From the NCBI RefSeq assembly GCF_003326675.1, contig NZ_JPWF01000006.1, positions 248,001-312,000 of the forward strand: 64,000 nucleotides of DNA, written 5' to 3'. The translations under genes were made by a program, and so were the position numbers. This document shows positions 55,017 through 63,765 of the stretch, one piece after another. The notes beneath the pieces are model-generated. The model was not told where the DNA came from. It saw only the letters and a list, made by a program, of their open reading frames with translations, and did no database searches. How positions within the stretch are numbered: the stretch's first letter is position 1; the number at the start of each line of letters is the position of its first letter. The DNA is from Thalassospira profundimaris. Lineage in GTDB: Bacteria > Pseudomonadota > Alphaproteobacteria > Rhodospirillales > Thalassospiraceae.

Positions 55017-58000
55017 TTAGGAGCAACCGGTGGTCGCGCCGCAAGAGTCGCATTTCAGGCAGGTGCCGTTACGCACCAGGGTGAAGTTGCCGCAATCCGG
55101 GCAACCGTCGCCTTCGTAACCCTTCATGCGGGCTTCGCGAATTTTGTCCATCTTGTCATCGGTTTTGGCGATGACTTCTTCGCTGGTGGTCAGGATCGCA
55201 TTGTTCTGCGGTGCTGACGGGGCAGCGGTGGTTGCGGCACTTGCGGTGGTTTCATGGCTGTGATTGTGGCCATGACCGTCGGTGCCGGTGGACTTGACTT
55301 CGATAACGCGTTCTTCGGTCTGTGCGCCGCCGTCAACAACATAGAGGTTGCGACGTACGAAGCCCGAAGAGGCAACCTTGCGGATGGTTTCGATCGCCTG
55401 ATCGCCGGATTTCTTGGCTGCTTCGCCAAGGTCACCTTCGGCGACACCTTCGCCAACCGCATCCGGAAGGATGTCGGACGGCTGAACGTGGGCAAGATCG
55501 TTACGACCAAGGTAAGAGATCGCCAGTTCGCGGAACATGTAATCAAGAATGGAGGTTGCCATCTTGATCGCATCGTTGCCCGAAACCATACCCGACGGTT
55601 CAAAGCGGGTGAAGGTGAAGGCTTCGACATATTCTTCCAGCGGAACGCCATATTGCAGGCCGATGGAAACCGCGATTGCGAAGTTGTTCATCAGCGAGCG
55701 GAAAGCAGCGCCTTCCTTGTGCATGTCGATGAAGATTTCGCCAAGCTTGCCGTCTTCATATTCACCGGTGCGCAGGTAAACCTTGTGACCGCCAACGGTG
55801 GCCTTCTGGGTGTAGCCTTTGCGGCGACCCGGAAGCGAGCGACGATCACCACGGATGACGCGTTCGATGATTTTTTCGACGATCTGCTCGGATGCGGCGG
55901 CTGCCTTGGCGGCGGACGGCTGATCCGAGTAATCCTCTTCCTCGACGAGGGCAGAGTTCAGCGGCTGGCTGAGTTTCGAGCCATCACGATACAGGGCGTT
56001 TGCCTTCAGACCCAGACGCCAGGACAGCATATAGGCGTCCTTGCAATCCTGAATGTTGGCGCTGCTCGGCATGTTGATGGTTTTCGAAATCGCACCCGAG
56101 ATGAACGGCTGAGCCGCGGCCATCATGCGGATGTGGCTTTCAGCCGACAGGTAACGTTTGCCGATACGGCCACACGGGTTTGCACAATCAAAGACCGACA
56201 GGTCTTCGTCACGCAGGTGCGGGGCCTGTTCGAGGGTCATCGAACCACAAACATAGGTGTTGGCAGCTTCGATCTGTTTCTTGTCAAACCCGAGGGCGGC
56301 AAGCATGTCAAAGTCCATCGAATTGATGGCTTTGGCATCCAGGCCAAGGGTGTTGATGCAGAAATCATCGCCAAAGGTGTATTTGTTGAAGACGAATTTG
56401 ATGTCGAATGCGTTTTTAAGGGCGCCTTCGACCTTGGCAATTGCGTCGTCATCGAAACCTTTGGCGCGCAGATCGTCATGGGAGACGGCCGGCGAACCAA
56501 CCAGCGTACCGTGACCAACCGCGTATTTTTCAATGTCGCGGATCTGGTTTTCGGTATAGCCGAGCGTTGCAAGCGCAACCGGAACGGTGCGGTTGATGAT
56601 TTTGAAGTAACCGCCGCCAGCAAGCTTTTTGAACTTCACGAGTGCGAAGTCAGGCTCGATGCCGGTGGTGTCGCAATCCATGACCAGACCGATGGTGCCG
56701 GTCGGCGCAATAACGGTGGTCTGGGCGTTGCGGTAACCGTGTTTTTCACCCAGTTCCAGTGCCTTGTCCCAAGCAGCGCGGGCAGCAACCGGAAGATCGG
56801 CATAGGGGCTGTCGGCAGCAACCAGCGGAACCGGATTGATCGACAGGCCTTCGTAGCCTTCCTGTTCGCCATAAGCCGCGCGGCGATGGTTACGCATGAC
56901 GCGCAGCATTTCAGAGGCGTTATCGCCATAGCCCGGGAACGGACCCTGTTCGCCAGCCATTTCGGCCGAGGTCGCATAGGAAATACCGCACATGATCGCG
57001 GTCAGGGACGCGCCAATCGCACGGCCTTCGTCGCTGTCATAGGAGATACCCATGCTCATCAGCAGGCCGCCAATGTTGGCATAGCCAAGGCCGAGCGTAC
57101 GGTAACGATAGGAAAGTTCCGCAATACGATCCGACGGGAACTGTGCCATCAGAACCGAGATTTCAAGAACCACAGTCCACAGACGAACGGCATGTTCATA
57201 GGCTGCGATGTCCACACCGCCATCATCAGAACGGAAGTTCATCAGGTTAAGCGATGCAAGGTTACATGCGGTGTCATCAAGGAACATATATTCCGAGCAC
57301 GGGTTGGACGCATTGATGCGACCCGAATTCGGGCAGGTGTGCCATTCGTTAATCGTGGTGTCGTACTGGATGCCCGGATCAGCACAAGCCCAAGCAGCTT
57401 CGCCAACCTTGTCCCAAAGATCACGTGCATTGACGGTTTTGGAGACTTTGCCGTCGGTGCGTCGGGTCAGGTTCCAGTCGGAATTATCCAGAACAGCCTG
57501 AAGGAAGTCGTTCGACACACGAACAGAGTTGTTCGAGTTCTGGCCGGAAACGGTCAGATATGCTTCGGAATCCCAGTCAGTGTCATAGGTTTTGAAGCTG
57601 ATCTCGGTGAAGCCCTGACGAGCGAATTCGATGATCTTGTTGATATAGGAATCCGGGATCATGACAGCGCGGGCAGCCAGCACAGCTTCTTTGAGCTGCG
57701 GGTTGTTGCGCGGAATGAAGCGGTATTCCGAATCAGCGGCACCGTCCCAGTTGGTGCAGGCCGCAAGAACAGCGGTCAGGTGCTTTTCAGCCAGTTTGGA
57801 ACCGGCGACGAGGGCAGCAACTTTCTGCTCTTCGACGACTTTCCAATCAATATATTCTTCGATGTCCGGGTGATCAATATCGACCACAACCATTTTGGCT
57901 GCGCGGCGGGTGGTGCCACCCGATTTGATCGCGCCAGCAGCACGGTCACCGATTTTCAGGAAGCTCATCAGGCCCGAAGAACGACCGCCACCCGACAGGG

Positions 58001-58730
58001 TCTCGCCGCCGCCACGAACGTTGGAGAAGTTCGAACCGGTACCGGAGCCGAATTTGAACAGGCGGGCTTCACGGGTCCAGAGATCCATGATGCCGCCTTC
58101 ATTGACCAGATCGTCGGCAACAGACTGAATGAAGCAGGCATGCGGCTGCGGATGTTCATACGCGCTTGCCGATTTGGTCAGTTCGCCTGTTTTGAAATCA
58201 ACATAGGAGTGACCCTGTGCCGGGCCATCAATGCCATAGGCCCAATGCAGACCGGTGTTGAACCACTGCGGAGAGTTCGGTGCACCCATCTGGTGGGAGA
58301 GCTGATAGCGCATTTCATCAAAGAAAGCCTGCGCATCGGATTCGGCATCAAAATAGCCGCCTTTCCAGCCCCAGTAGGTCCAGGTGCCAGCAAGACGATC
58401 AAAGACCTGGGTTGCGCTGGTTTCGCTGGTATAGCGTTTTTCAGCCGGCATTTTGTCAAGCTTGGCGGTGTCGGCAGTCTGACGCCACAGCCAGGACGGG
58501 ACGTCCTTTTCCTTGACCGGTTTGAGCGCGACCGGAACGCCCGCCTTGCGGAAATATTTCTGAGCCAGAACGTCACTCGCCACCTGTGAGAAGGAAGCGG
58601 GCATGTCAATGTCATTCATCGCAAAAACGACGGAACCATCCGGGTTTTTGATGACGGAAGATGACTTACGAAATTCGATGTCGGCATATGGGCTGACACC
58701 GTCCTGAGTGAACTTTCTGGTAATCCGCAT
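55017..58730 (-). CDS. nrdJ: Vitamin B12-dependent (class II) ribonucleoside-diphosphate reductase
   Basis: Enzyme of 1237 residues that reduces ribonucleotides to deoxyribonucleotides using adenosylcobalamin, so it works with or without oxygen. The catalytic N-x-C-x-E motif is in [20 protein letters not shown]. Other marks are [40 protein letters not shown] and a C-terminal zinc ribbon ([20 protein letters not shown], then [10 protein letters not shown]) that also holds the cysteines for reactivation by thioredoxin. Length is normal for the long alphaproteobacterial NrdJ. Two NrdR boxes and a possible promoter lie upstream. No B12 riboswitch was found. Confidence 0.96.
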   Translation of the reverse strand: MRITRKFTQDGVSPYADIEFRKSSSVIKNPDGSVVFAMNDIDMPASFSQVASDVLAQKYFRKAGVPVALKPVKEKDVPSWLWRQTADTAKLDKMPAEKRYTSETSATQVFDRLAGTWTYWGWKGGYFDAESDAQAFFDEMRYQLSHQMGAPNSPQWFNTGLHWAYGIDGPAQGHSYVDFKTGELTKSASAYEHPQPHACFIQSVADDLVNEGGIMDLWTREARLFKFGSGTGSNFSNVRGGGETLSGGGRSSGLMSFLKIGDRAAGAIKSGGTTRRAAKMVVVDIDHPDIEEYIDWKVVEEQKVAALVAGSKLAEKHLTAVLAACTNWDGAADSEYRFIPRNNPQLKEAVLAARAVMIPDSYINKIIEFARQGFTEISFKTYDTDWDSEAYLTVSGQNSNNSVRVSNDFLQAVLDNSDWNLTRRTDGKVSKTVNARDLWDKVGEAAWACADPGIQYDTTINEWHTCPNSGRINASNPCSEYMFLDDTACNLASLNLMNFRSDDGGVDIAAYEHAVRLWTVVLEISVLMAQFPSDRIAELSYRYRTLGLGYANIGGLLMSMGISYDSDEGRAIGASLTAIMCGISYATSAEMAGEQGPFPGYGDNASEMLRVMRNHRRAAYGEQEGYEGLSINPVPLVAADSPYADLPVAARAAWDKALELGEKHGYRNAQTTVIAPTGTIGLVMDCDTTGIEPDFALVKFKKLAGGGYFKIINRTVPVALATLGYTENQIRDIEKYAVGHGTLVGSPAVSHDDLRAKGFDDDAIAKVEGALKNAFDIKFVFNKYTFGDDFCINTLGLDAKAINSMDFDMLAALGFDKKQIEAANTYVCGSMTLEQAPHLRDEDLSVFDCANPCGRIGKRYLSAESHIRMMAAAQPFISGAISKTINMPSSANIQDCKDAYMLSWRLGLKANALYRDGSKLSQPLNSALVEEEDYSDQPSAAKAAAASEQIVEKIIERVIRGDRRSLPGRRKGYTQKATVGGHKVYLRTGEYEDGKLGEIFIDMHKEGAAFRSLMNNFAIAVSIGLQYGVPLEEYVEAFTFTRFEPSGMVSGNDAIKMATSILDYMFRELAISYLGRNDLAHVQPSDILPDAVGEGVAEGDLGEAAKKSGDQAIETIRKVASSGFVRRNLYVVDGGAQTEERVIEVKSTGTDGHGHNHSHETTASAATTAAPSAPQNNAILTTSEEVIAKTDDKMDKIREARMKGYEGDGCPDCGNFTLVRNGTCLKCDSCGATTGCS

Positions 58731-58890
58731 GGTCTGCTCCGGTTTTGATCAGCCGTAAGGAGGCGCTATCTGGTAATGCGCCAACATCGCCTGATTTTAT
58801 ATAGTTTGCTCATTGCTATTGCGCTGCCCCAATTACCGATATTTTCCGGCGTTTCTGGTGCGTCGCAGATGTCTGTATTCGGTGGTGTGG

Positions 58891-58922
58891 TCCCCCCTTG
58901 GAACCATCCGGTCCGTGGGGGA
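58891..58922 (-). promoter_or_regulatory. Stem-loop at the 5' end of the nrdJ leader
   Basis: TCCCCC (58891-58896) pairs with GGGGGA (58917-58922), with an inner pairing GGAACC/GGTCC. A -10-like TTATAT on the minus strand (58925-58930) and a -35-like TGGACT (58948-58953) would start transcription near 58918, so the stem would lie at the extreme 5' end of the RNA. A role in stability is possible. Confidence 0.4.
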
Positions 58923-58950
58923 ATATATAATGGCAAAAATTCGCCACAGT

Positions 58951-58998
58951 CCACTAATCTTTGTGGTTGACAGCAATTTTTACCACAACATGTAGTGG
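58951..58998. promoter_or_regulatory. Pair of NrdR boxes upstream of nrdJ
   Basis: CCACTAATCTTTGTGG (58951-58966) and CCACAACATGTAGTGG (58983-58998) are 16-base near-palindromes that fit the NrdR box (consensus of the type ACACWATATATWGTGT). Their starts are 32 bases apart, three helical turns, the spacing NrdR needs. The nearer box abuts the predicted -35 element, consistent with repression of nrdJ when dATP is plentiful. Confidence 0.85.
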
Positions 58999-59122
58999 GT
59001 TGGTTGCTGTCTTGCTGATTCGATGCTGAGGGGATTCTCGTTAACAATCTCTGAATCAGGGCGGGAAGCCCGGAAAACTGCGGTTTCAAATCCCGCAAGA
59101 TTGTGTGCCGGTCACAAGACTC

Positions 59123-59170
59123 GGACTAGATGTTGTGTCGGCACGAGTGATCCGCCACAACGTAGAGACA
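59123..59170. promoter_or_regulatory. Second, degenerate pair of NrdR-like boxes
   Basis: GGACTAGATGTTGTGT (59123-59138) and CCACAACGTAGAGACA (59155-59170) resemble NrdR boxes with several changes. Their starts are again 32 bases apart. They lie about 170 bases beyond the first pair, perhaps a relic of a second promoter or an auxiliary site. Confidence 0.45.
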
Positions 59171-59679
59171 AGCTAACGCCGTTTGCCGCCGATTTCCAGT
59201 CCGAACCTGAAAATGTGGCTGTTCATACGTATAGTTAACATGCGAACCGGCGATAACAGTTTGATATTTATATTAAAGTCTCGATTTATGCGCAGGCATG
59301 AAACGACGCGGATCAAGAAGGGCGACATACCATATATATGGGCACGATTGTGGATAACCGGGTGGACAGATGCCCCAGATATATGCGGATCAATGAGTCG
59401 TCGCACTACAAGCAGTTGTGGGTTGTTTTGAACCGGTAAATATCAGTGTTTCCGCACCCCGGTTCCGGTTTGGGTTGAGCTTGCCGATGCCCATAGACGG
59501 GGCAGGGACCAAATATGGTGATATCGTCGTTGGCAATGTCCTTGAAACATTGACTTTCAAACAACATCGCGACATATAAGTCTCTTGTTCGACAGGGGAC
59601 ACACCGCATGTGCCCTGTTCCGCCTGAAACATTCCTTGTGATGCCGGGCGGACAAACCAGATCTGGAGAGAGACCCAAC

Positions 59680-60042
59680 ATGGCCACCGTCGGCACCCGT
59701 ATCTTTACTGCGCTGTTTGGCAAGCGCGTTGGCGAAGACCGTTTCGGCAATGTCTATTACACCGAAAAGACTCCGGCCAAGGGCCGCCGCACCAAGCGCT
59801 GGGTGGTTTACAAAGGTGTTGTTGAAGGGTCGAAAGTTCCGGCTGAATGGCATGCTTGGCTGCATTACACCGTTGATGCGCCGCTGTCTGAAAAGGCCGA
59901 GGATCGTTACGACTGGCAGAAAGAGCATCTGCCGAACCTGACCGGGACCAAACATGCATACCGCCCGCAGGGCCACGAATATAATGGTGGCAAGCGCGCG
60001 AAAGCGACCGGTGACTATCAGGCATGGTCGCCGGAAGGCTGA
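59680..60042 (+). CDS. NADH:ubiquinone oxidoreductase accessory subunit NDUFA12
   Basis: Protein of 120 residues, the bacterial counterpart of the mitochondrial B17.2 subunit of complex I. Conserved marks are VGEDRFGNVYYTEK, RRTKRWVVYKGVVEGSKVPA and EWHAWLHYTVDAPL. It occurs in alphaproteobacteria as an accessory subunit on the matrix/cytoplasmic arm. ATG 59680 has GGAGAGAG upstream; the longer frame from 59608 has no family match. A terminator follows, so it is probably monocistronic. Confidence 0.95.
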   Translation: MATVGTRIFTALFGKRVGEDRFGNVYYTEKTPAKGRRTKRWVVYKGVVEGSKVPAEWHAWLHYTVDAPLSEKAEDRYDWQKEHLPNLTGTKHAYRPQGHEYNGGKRAKATGDYQAWSPEG

Positions 60043-60068
60043 TCGGCCAAAAGAACTGAAAAATACGG

Positions 60069-60097
60069 CGGGCGCGGGGTAACTCGCGCCCGTTTTT
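60069..60097 (+). terminator. Intrinsic terminator after the NDUFA12 gene
   Basis: CGGGCGCG (60069-60076) pairs with CGCGCCCG (60085-60092) over an 8-base loop, followed by five T. Confidence 0.88.
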
Positions 60098-60170
60098 GTT
60101 TTGGGCGGTTGTGTTTTGACGCTGTGCAATACAATATGCCCGTCAAAGAGATACAGATCGGATAAGGTCC

Positions 60171-60623
60171 ATGAGCAACAGACTGATCGAAACCCTTGCC
60201 GGTGCTGCGGTAATTGCCGTCGCGGTTGGATTTGCAGCCTATTCATATAGCCGTGCCGGTATCAATACGGTTGACGGATATGAAATTAAAGCCAGCTTTA
60301 ACCGTATTGACGGTCTGGCTGTTGGCAATGATGTCCGTATTTCCGGTGTGAAAGTCGGTAGCGTCACCGCACAGGAACTTGATCCGAATACCTATATGGC
60401 CGTTGTCAAAATGTCGCTGCGATCCGATCTGGCCCTGCCGATGGACAGTTCGGCCAAGATTGCGTCTGACGGTTTGCTGGGCGGCAAGTTTGTTGCGTTG
60501 GAGCCGGGTGGCGATATCGATATGATCGAAGCTGGCGGCGAGATCGAATACACCCAGGGATCGGTGAATCTTGAAGACCTGATCGGTCAGGTGATCTATT
60601 CGAGCACCAATAGCAAAGAATAG
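60171..60623 (+). CDS. mlaD: MlaD-type MCE protein of outer-membrane lipid asymmetry
   Basis: Protein of 150 residues. One N-terminal membrane anchor (LAGAAVIAVAVGFAAYSYS) is followed by an MCE domain (YEIKASFNRIDGLAVGNDVR, ISGVKVGSVTAQELDPNTY, ASDGLLGGKFVALEPGG). It forms the periplasmic hexamer of the Mla transporter. The mlaE and mlaF partners are not in the window. It is the first gene of a short unit with a small protein and a DUF2155 gene. Confidence 0.93.
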   Translation: MSNRLIETLAGAAVIAVAVGFAAYSYSRAGINTVDGYEIKASFNRIDGLAVGNDVRISGVKVGSVTAQELDPNTYMAVVKMSLRSDLALPMDSSAKIASDGLLGGKFVALEPGGDIDMIEAGGEIEYTQGSVNLEDLIGQVIYSSTNSKE

Positions 60624-60772
60624 AAAAGTTTCGTAGAATATGGACCTGTCCCCTGTCGCAAGGCATTTGAAACAGGGTAAGCAGCAAGCGTCATGATTTT
60701 GCCGGTTTTACCGGTAAAGGTGCACAGCAGGGCAATCAGAAAGATTGCCGCGCAGAAATGTCGGAGCGGTTG

Positions 60773-61015
60773 ATGAAAAAAACCGAACAGATGGACCATT
60801 TTCCAACCTGGCAGGCGACCGATGGCTCGCCGCTTTCCTGCGTGGAAAAGATCAAGGTTTTGAACGACAATTTCGGCGAGTTGCGCGACATCATGCAGGA
60901 TGCGCTTGAAGATGCGCTTTTGATGGGCTGTGACGAAGAACAGTTCCGCAAGGTGATGCGCGATCTGGTCGCCGAGCTGCACAATCCGTATGACACCAGC
61001 GATACACAGGACTGA
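60773..61015 (+). CDS. Small conserved-looking protein of unknown function
   Basis: Protein of 80 residues, no signal peptide, acidic and helical (LNDNFGELRDIMQDALEDAL, EEQFRKVMRDLVAELHNPY). GGAG lies six bases ahead of the ATG at 60773, so it is preferred to the ATG at 60758. Composition and codon use match neighbours, and it lies between mlaD and the DUF2155 gene with nine bases to the latter, which supports a real gene. I do not recognise it. Confidence 0.7.
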   Translation: MKKTEQMDHFPTWQATDGSPLSCVEKIKVLNDNFGELRDIMQDALEDALLMGCDEEQFRKVMRDLVAELHNPYDTSDTQD

Positions 61016-61023
61016 ATAACAAG

Positions 61024-61470
61024 ATGAAACGATCCTTTGCGATTGCCGCGATCTGTTCGACATGTGCAATGATCGGTACGGCCTATGCCGCCCTTGATTA
61101 TCGTCCGGCACCGGTAGCCCAGCTTCAGGGGCTTGATAAAATCACGGCACGCATTTCGACGTTCGAGGTGCCGGTCGGGCAGGTGGCAAGTTTCGGCACA
61201 TTGTCGATCCGTGTTGATGCCTGCTATAACACGCCGCCGGAAGAGCGCCCGGAAAGTGCCAGTTTCCTTGAAATTGCCGATGTTCGTGATGACGGACAAT
61301 CGACCCGTGAACAGCTGTTTTCCGGCTGGATGTTTGCATCGAGCCCCGGCCTGTCGGCACTTGAACATCCGGTTTATGACGTCTGGCTTAAGGAATGTTT
61401 GAACCCCGCCGATCAGAGCGATGCGGTCCCAGAAGCCCCGCAGGGCAAACCGGCCCCGGAAGATCCGTGA
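61024..61470 (+). CDS. Periplasmic DUF2155-domain protein
   Basis: Protein of 148 residues with a signal peptide to about residue 22 (MIGTAYAA). The DUF2155 core is clear: LDKITARISTFEVPVGQVAS, FGTLSIRVDACYNTPPEERP, FLEIADV, LFSGWMFASSPGLSALEHPV and YDVWLKEC. It is conserved in alphaproteobacteria, often beside the NDUFA12 gene. The two cysteines could pair. The role is unknown. Confidence 0.93.
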   Translation: MKRSFAIAAICSTCAMIGTAYAALDYRPAPVAQLQGLDKITARISTFEVPVGQVASFGTLSIRVDACYNTPPEERPESASFLEIADVRDDGQSTREQLFSGWMFASSPGLSALEHPVYDVWLKECLNPADQSDAVPEAPQGKPAPEDP

Positions 61471-61548
61471 TATTGTCGCCGAAACGGGCATCATGATCGT
61501 TTTCGGTTTGGGCCAAGTCGCGTTCAAAGCATGAAATAACAGATACCG

Positions 61549-61584
61549 ACCGGGGCAGGTGCAGATCGCAACTGCCCCGGTTTT
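61549..61584 (+). terminator. Intrinsic terminator after the mlaD unit
   Basis: ACCGGGGCAG (61549-61558) pairs with CTGCCCCGGT (61572-61581) over a 13-base loop, followed by a T-run. The rest of 61471-61800 is a promoter region for the YceI gene with nothing else recognisable. Confidence 0.9.
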
Positions 61585-61800
61585 CTGTATGTTTTCGGCG
61601 ATTATGCAGGCCGGGACCCTATATTCAATTGTTTGGAACTAGGCGTAAATAGGGCAAAGTTGCCAATTATTGTTTCCGCATGGGAAAATATATGTTGCCG
61701 CAGCACTGGCTTGAGAGCCGCGCGCGCGACTGGCATCCTCGGTTCACAAATTTTGCGACGCAGCATGGCTGCATGTACGTCGAACATGAGGGATTAGACA

Positions 61801-62394
61801 ATGTTTAAAGTGATGAAAAAAGCCGGTTTGGCATTTGTTGTTGCAGCGGGTATTTCCGGTGCTGCTTTTTCGGCGCAGGCAGCCGAGAGCTACAAACTTG
61901 ATCCGGCGCATACCAGCGTGATCTTTATCGTAAACCACCTTGGTTTCTCGAACTATCAGGGCCGTTTTGGCGGTGTTTCGGGCGAGTTGACCCTTGATCG
62001 TGAAAATCCGGCTGCATCGGCAGCGGTGATTTCGATTGATCTCAACCAGGTTGACAGCGGTCTTGAAGCGCTTGATAACCACATGAAAACCGCAGACTTC
62101 CTGAATGTCGAAAAATTCCCGACCGCGACCTTCAAAAGCACCTCGGTTGAGCTGGTTGGTGACAAAGCTGCGAAAATCACCGGCGATCTGACCCTTCTGG
62201 GTGAAACCAAGCCGCTGGTTCTGGAAGTTGTCCTGACCGGCGAAGGTGATCATCCGATGACCGGCGACCATGTTCTGGGCTTTGGTGCAACCGGCACCGT
62301 AACCCGTTCGGAATATGGCATGAACTTCTTGGTTCCGGGTGTGAGCGACGAAGTCGAATTGCAGATTTCTTCGGAATTCCTCAAGCAGAAGTAA
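61801..62394 (+). CDS. YceI-family periplasmic protein (first copy)
   Basis: Lipocalin-like beta-barrel of 197 residues with a signal peptide to about residue 28 (AFSAQAAES). Family marks are YKLDPAHTSVIFIVNHLGF, DNHMKTADFLNVEKFPTATF, GDLTLLGETKPLVLEV and TVTRSEYGMNFLVPGVSDEV. YceI proteins bind long isoprenoids such as octaprenyl chains in their barrel. It precedes a cytochrome b561 and a second YceI. Confidence 0.95.
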   Translation: MFKVMKKAGLAFVVAAGISGAAFSAQAAESYKLDPAHTSVIFIVNHLGFSNYQGRFGGVSGELTLDRENPAASAAVISIDLNQVDSGLEALDNHMKTADFLNVEKFPTATFKSTSVELVGDKAAKITGDLTLLGETKPLVLEVVLTGEGDHPMTGDHVLGFGATGTVTRSEYGMNFLVPGVSDEVELQISSEFLKQK

Positions 62395-62483
62395 GCTTGT
62401 AAATTCCTGAATGTGGCGGGTTGTGCCGGGCTGAAAAGCGGCAAACCCGCCATTTTCGTCTTTTGCGTGGAAGGGATTGGGTT

Positions 62484-63077
62484 ATGGCGTTGCGCAGTAA
62501 CAAGACCGGGTTCGGCAGCATTACCAAAAGCCTGCACTGGGTGATGGCGGCACTGTTTATCAGTGTGTTTGCCATGGGATGGTATATGGATTTCCTGCCG
62601 CTTGGCATGGCGAAACTTGAATGGATGTCCCGTCACAAATCGTTCGGTGTGACGATCCTGACGCTGGCGGTTTTGCGCATTGTGTGGCGGCTGAGTGAAC
62701 CGACCCCGGATGCACTTGGCAAACATGCGATTGAACGGCTTGCGGCAAAGGTTGGTCATCTTGGGCTTTATGCCGTGATGTTGGCGATGCCTTTGACCGG
62801 TTGGATGATGTCATCGGCGGCAAACTTCCCGGTCAGTGTTTTTGGCCTGTTTACCCTGCCAAATCTGGTGGCACCGGATCAGGGTTTGTTCGAGGCTTTC
62901 AAAACCGCGCATTTTCTTTTGTCATGGGTGATTGTCGCCCTTGTGCTTGGCCATGTGGCCGCCGCCCTTAAACATCATTTCATTGATCGCGATGCGACGT
63001 TGCGCCGTATGTTGCCGGTATCTGGCAACAATGACGCGGATATTGACGCAACCGGTACGGCCAAGGAGAGTTCCTGA
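62484..63077 (+). CDS. Cytochrome b561, inner membrane
   Basis: Diheme b-type cytochrome of 197 residues with four membrane segments. Heme histidines are in SITKSLHWVMAALF, RHKSFGVTILTL and the C-terminal KTAHFLLSWVIVALVLGHVAAALKHH region. It shuttles electrons between quinol and periplasmic acceptors, often superoxide. ATG 62484 has GGAAGGGA eight bases upstream. The stop overlaps the start of the second YceI gene. Confidence 0.93.
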   Translation: MALRSNKTGFGSITKSLHWVMAALFISVFAMGWYMDFLPLGMAKLEWMSRHKSFGVTILTLAVLRIVWRLSEPTPDALGKHAIERLAAKVGHLGLYAVMLAMPLTGWMMSSAANFPVSVFGLFTLPNLVAPDQGLFEAFKTAHFLLSWVIVALVLGHVAAALKHHFIDRDATLRRMLPVSGNNDADIDATGTAKESS

Positions 63078-63661
63078 TGGATATGAATTTCAAATCGAGT
63101 TTGATGCGTCCGCTTGCGGTTGGCGTTGTGGCTGCACTGATGGCTTTTGGCACATCGGCACAGGCCGCGGATCTGTGGAACGTGAATGCCGATGACAGTA
63201 CGATTGCCTTTACCGGCAAGCAGTTGGGGGCAGATTTCAACGGGGCGTTCGAATCGTTTAACGCCACCATTGCCTTTTCACCAGATGACCTTGCCGCATC
63301 GTCGGTCGAGGTGCTGATTGATATTGCATCGGTCAATACCCAGAACGGTGATCGCGACAGCCAGATTGTTTCGGCAGACTGGTTCAATGCCGGTGAATGG
63401 CCGACCGCGAAATTCGCCACCAAATCATTTAGCGAAGTCGCACCGGGTTCCTATCAGGCGGTTGCCGATCTGACGATCCGCGATGTTACCAAGGAAGTAA
63501 CCTTGCCGTTCGATCTTGTGATCAATGGCAATGAGGCCGAGGCCAAGGGTTCGGTCACCATCAAGCGCACCGACTTTGGCGTCGGGCAGGGCCAGTGGGC
63601 CGATGTCAGCCAGGTTGGTGACGATGTGACGATCAATATCACCATCAAGGCATCGAAATAA
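63077..63661 (+). CDS. YceI-family periplasmic protein (second copy)
   Basis: Protein of 194 residues with a signal peptide to about residue 30 (GTSAQAAD). Family marks are DLWNVNADDSTIAFTGKQLG, IASVNTQNGDRDSQIVSADW, FNAGEWPTAKFATKSF and KRTDFGVGQGQWADVSQVGD. It is clearly different from the first copy, so not a recent duplicate; it looks like the class fused or coupled to b561 in other bacteria. Translation is coupled to the cytochrome gene. Confidence 0.95.
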   Translation: MDMNFKSSLMRPLAVGVVAALMAFGTSAQAADLWNVNADDSTIAFTGKQLGADFNGAFESFNATIAFSPDDLAASSVEVLIDIASVNTQNGDRDSQIVSADWFNAGEWPTAKFATKSFSEVAPGSYQAVADLTIRDVTKEVTLPFDLVINGNEAEAKGSVTIKRTDFGVGQGQWADVSQVGDDVTINITIKASK

Positions 63662-63717
63662 CACCGGTCAAGGGTGTTGGACGCCAAATGATATAAGGTG
63701 ATGTAAAGCTGTGCAGG

Positions 63718-63743
63718 GGGCGGAAAGGAAACTTTCCGCCCTT
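63718..63743. terminator. Bidirectional intrinsic terminator
   Basis: GGGCGGAAAG (63718-63727) pairs with CTTTCCGCCC (63732-63741) over a GAAA tetraloop. It sits between the yceI operon and the convergent lysozyme-like gene. Confidence 0.88.
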
Positions 63744-63765
63744 TGTCTTTGCGCGGGAACCGGAT

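Larger units (their letters stand above)
58731..59679. other. Intergenic region of 949 bases between nrdJ and the NDUFA12 gene
   Basis: No gene is seen; the short frames here lack ribosome sites and family features. The nrdJ-proximal third holds a leader stem-loop, a likely minus-strand promoter and two NrdR boxes. Two weaker NrdR-like boxes lie further out. The remainder (59200-59640) is AT-rich and unassigned. It is long enough for a small RNA, but I recognise none, and the B12-riboswitch core sequences are absent. Confidence 0.6.

Noticed and set aside
55254-58589. Open frame of 1111 codons opposite nrdJ
   Set aside because: It is fully antisense to a gene with unmistakable catalytic motifs. 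Its translation has no recognisable domain and it arises from the strong codon bias of nrdJ.
59040-59110. T-arm-like sequence GGTTTCAAATCCCGC suggesting a tRNA
   Set aside because: No D-arm, anticodon arm or acceptor stem can be built around it on either strand.
58731-59640. Possible cobalamin riboswitch for nrdJ
   Set aside because: The B12-box core and other conserved riboswitch segments were not found on the minus strand; NrdR boxes explain regulation better.
61620-61660. GGAAC near 61638 as an EcfG-type (GGAAC-N16-CGTT) general-stress promoter
   Set aside because: No CGTT lies at the required distance; the match at that place is AAGTT.
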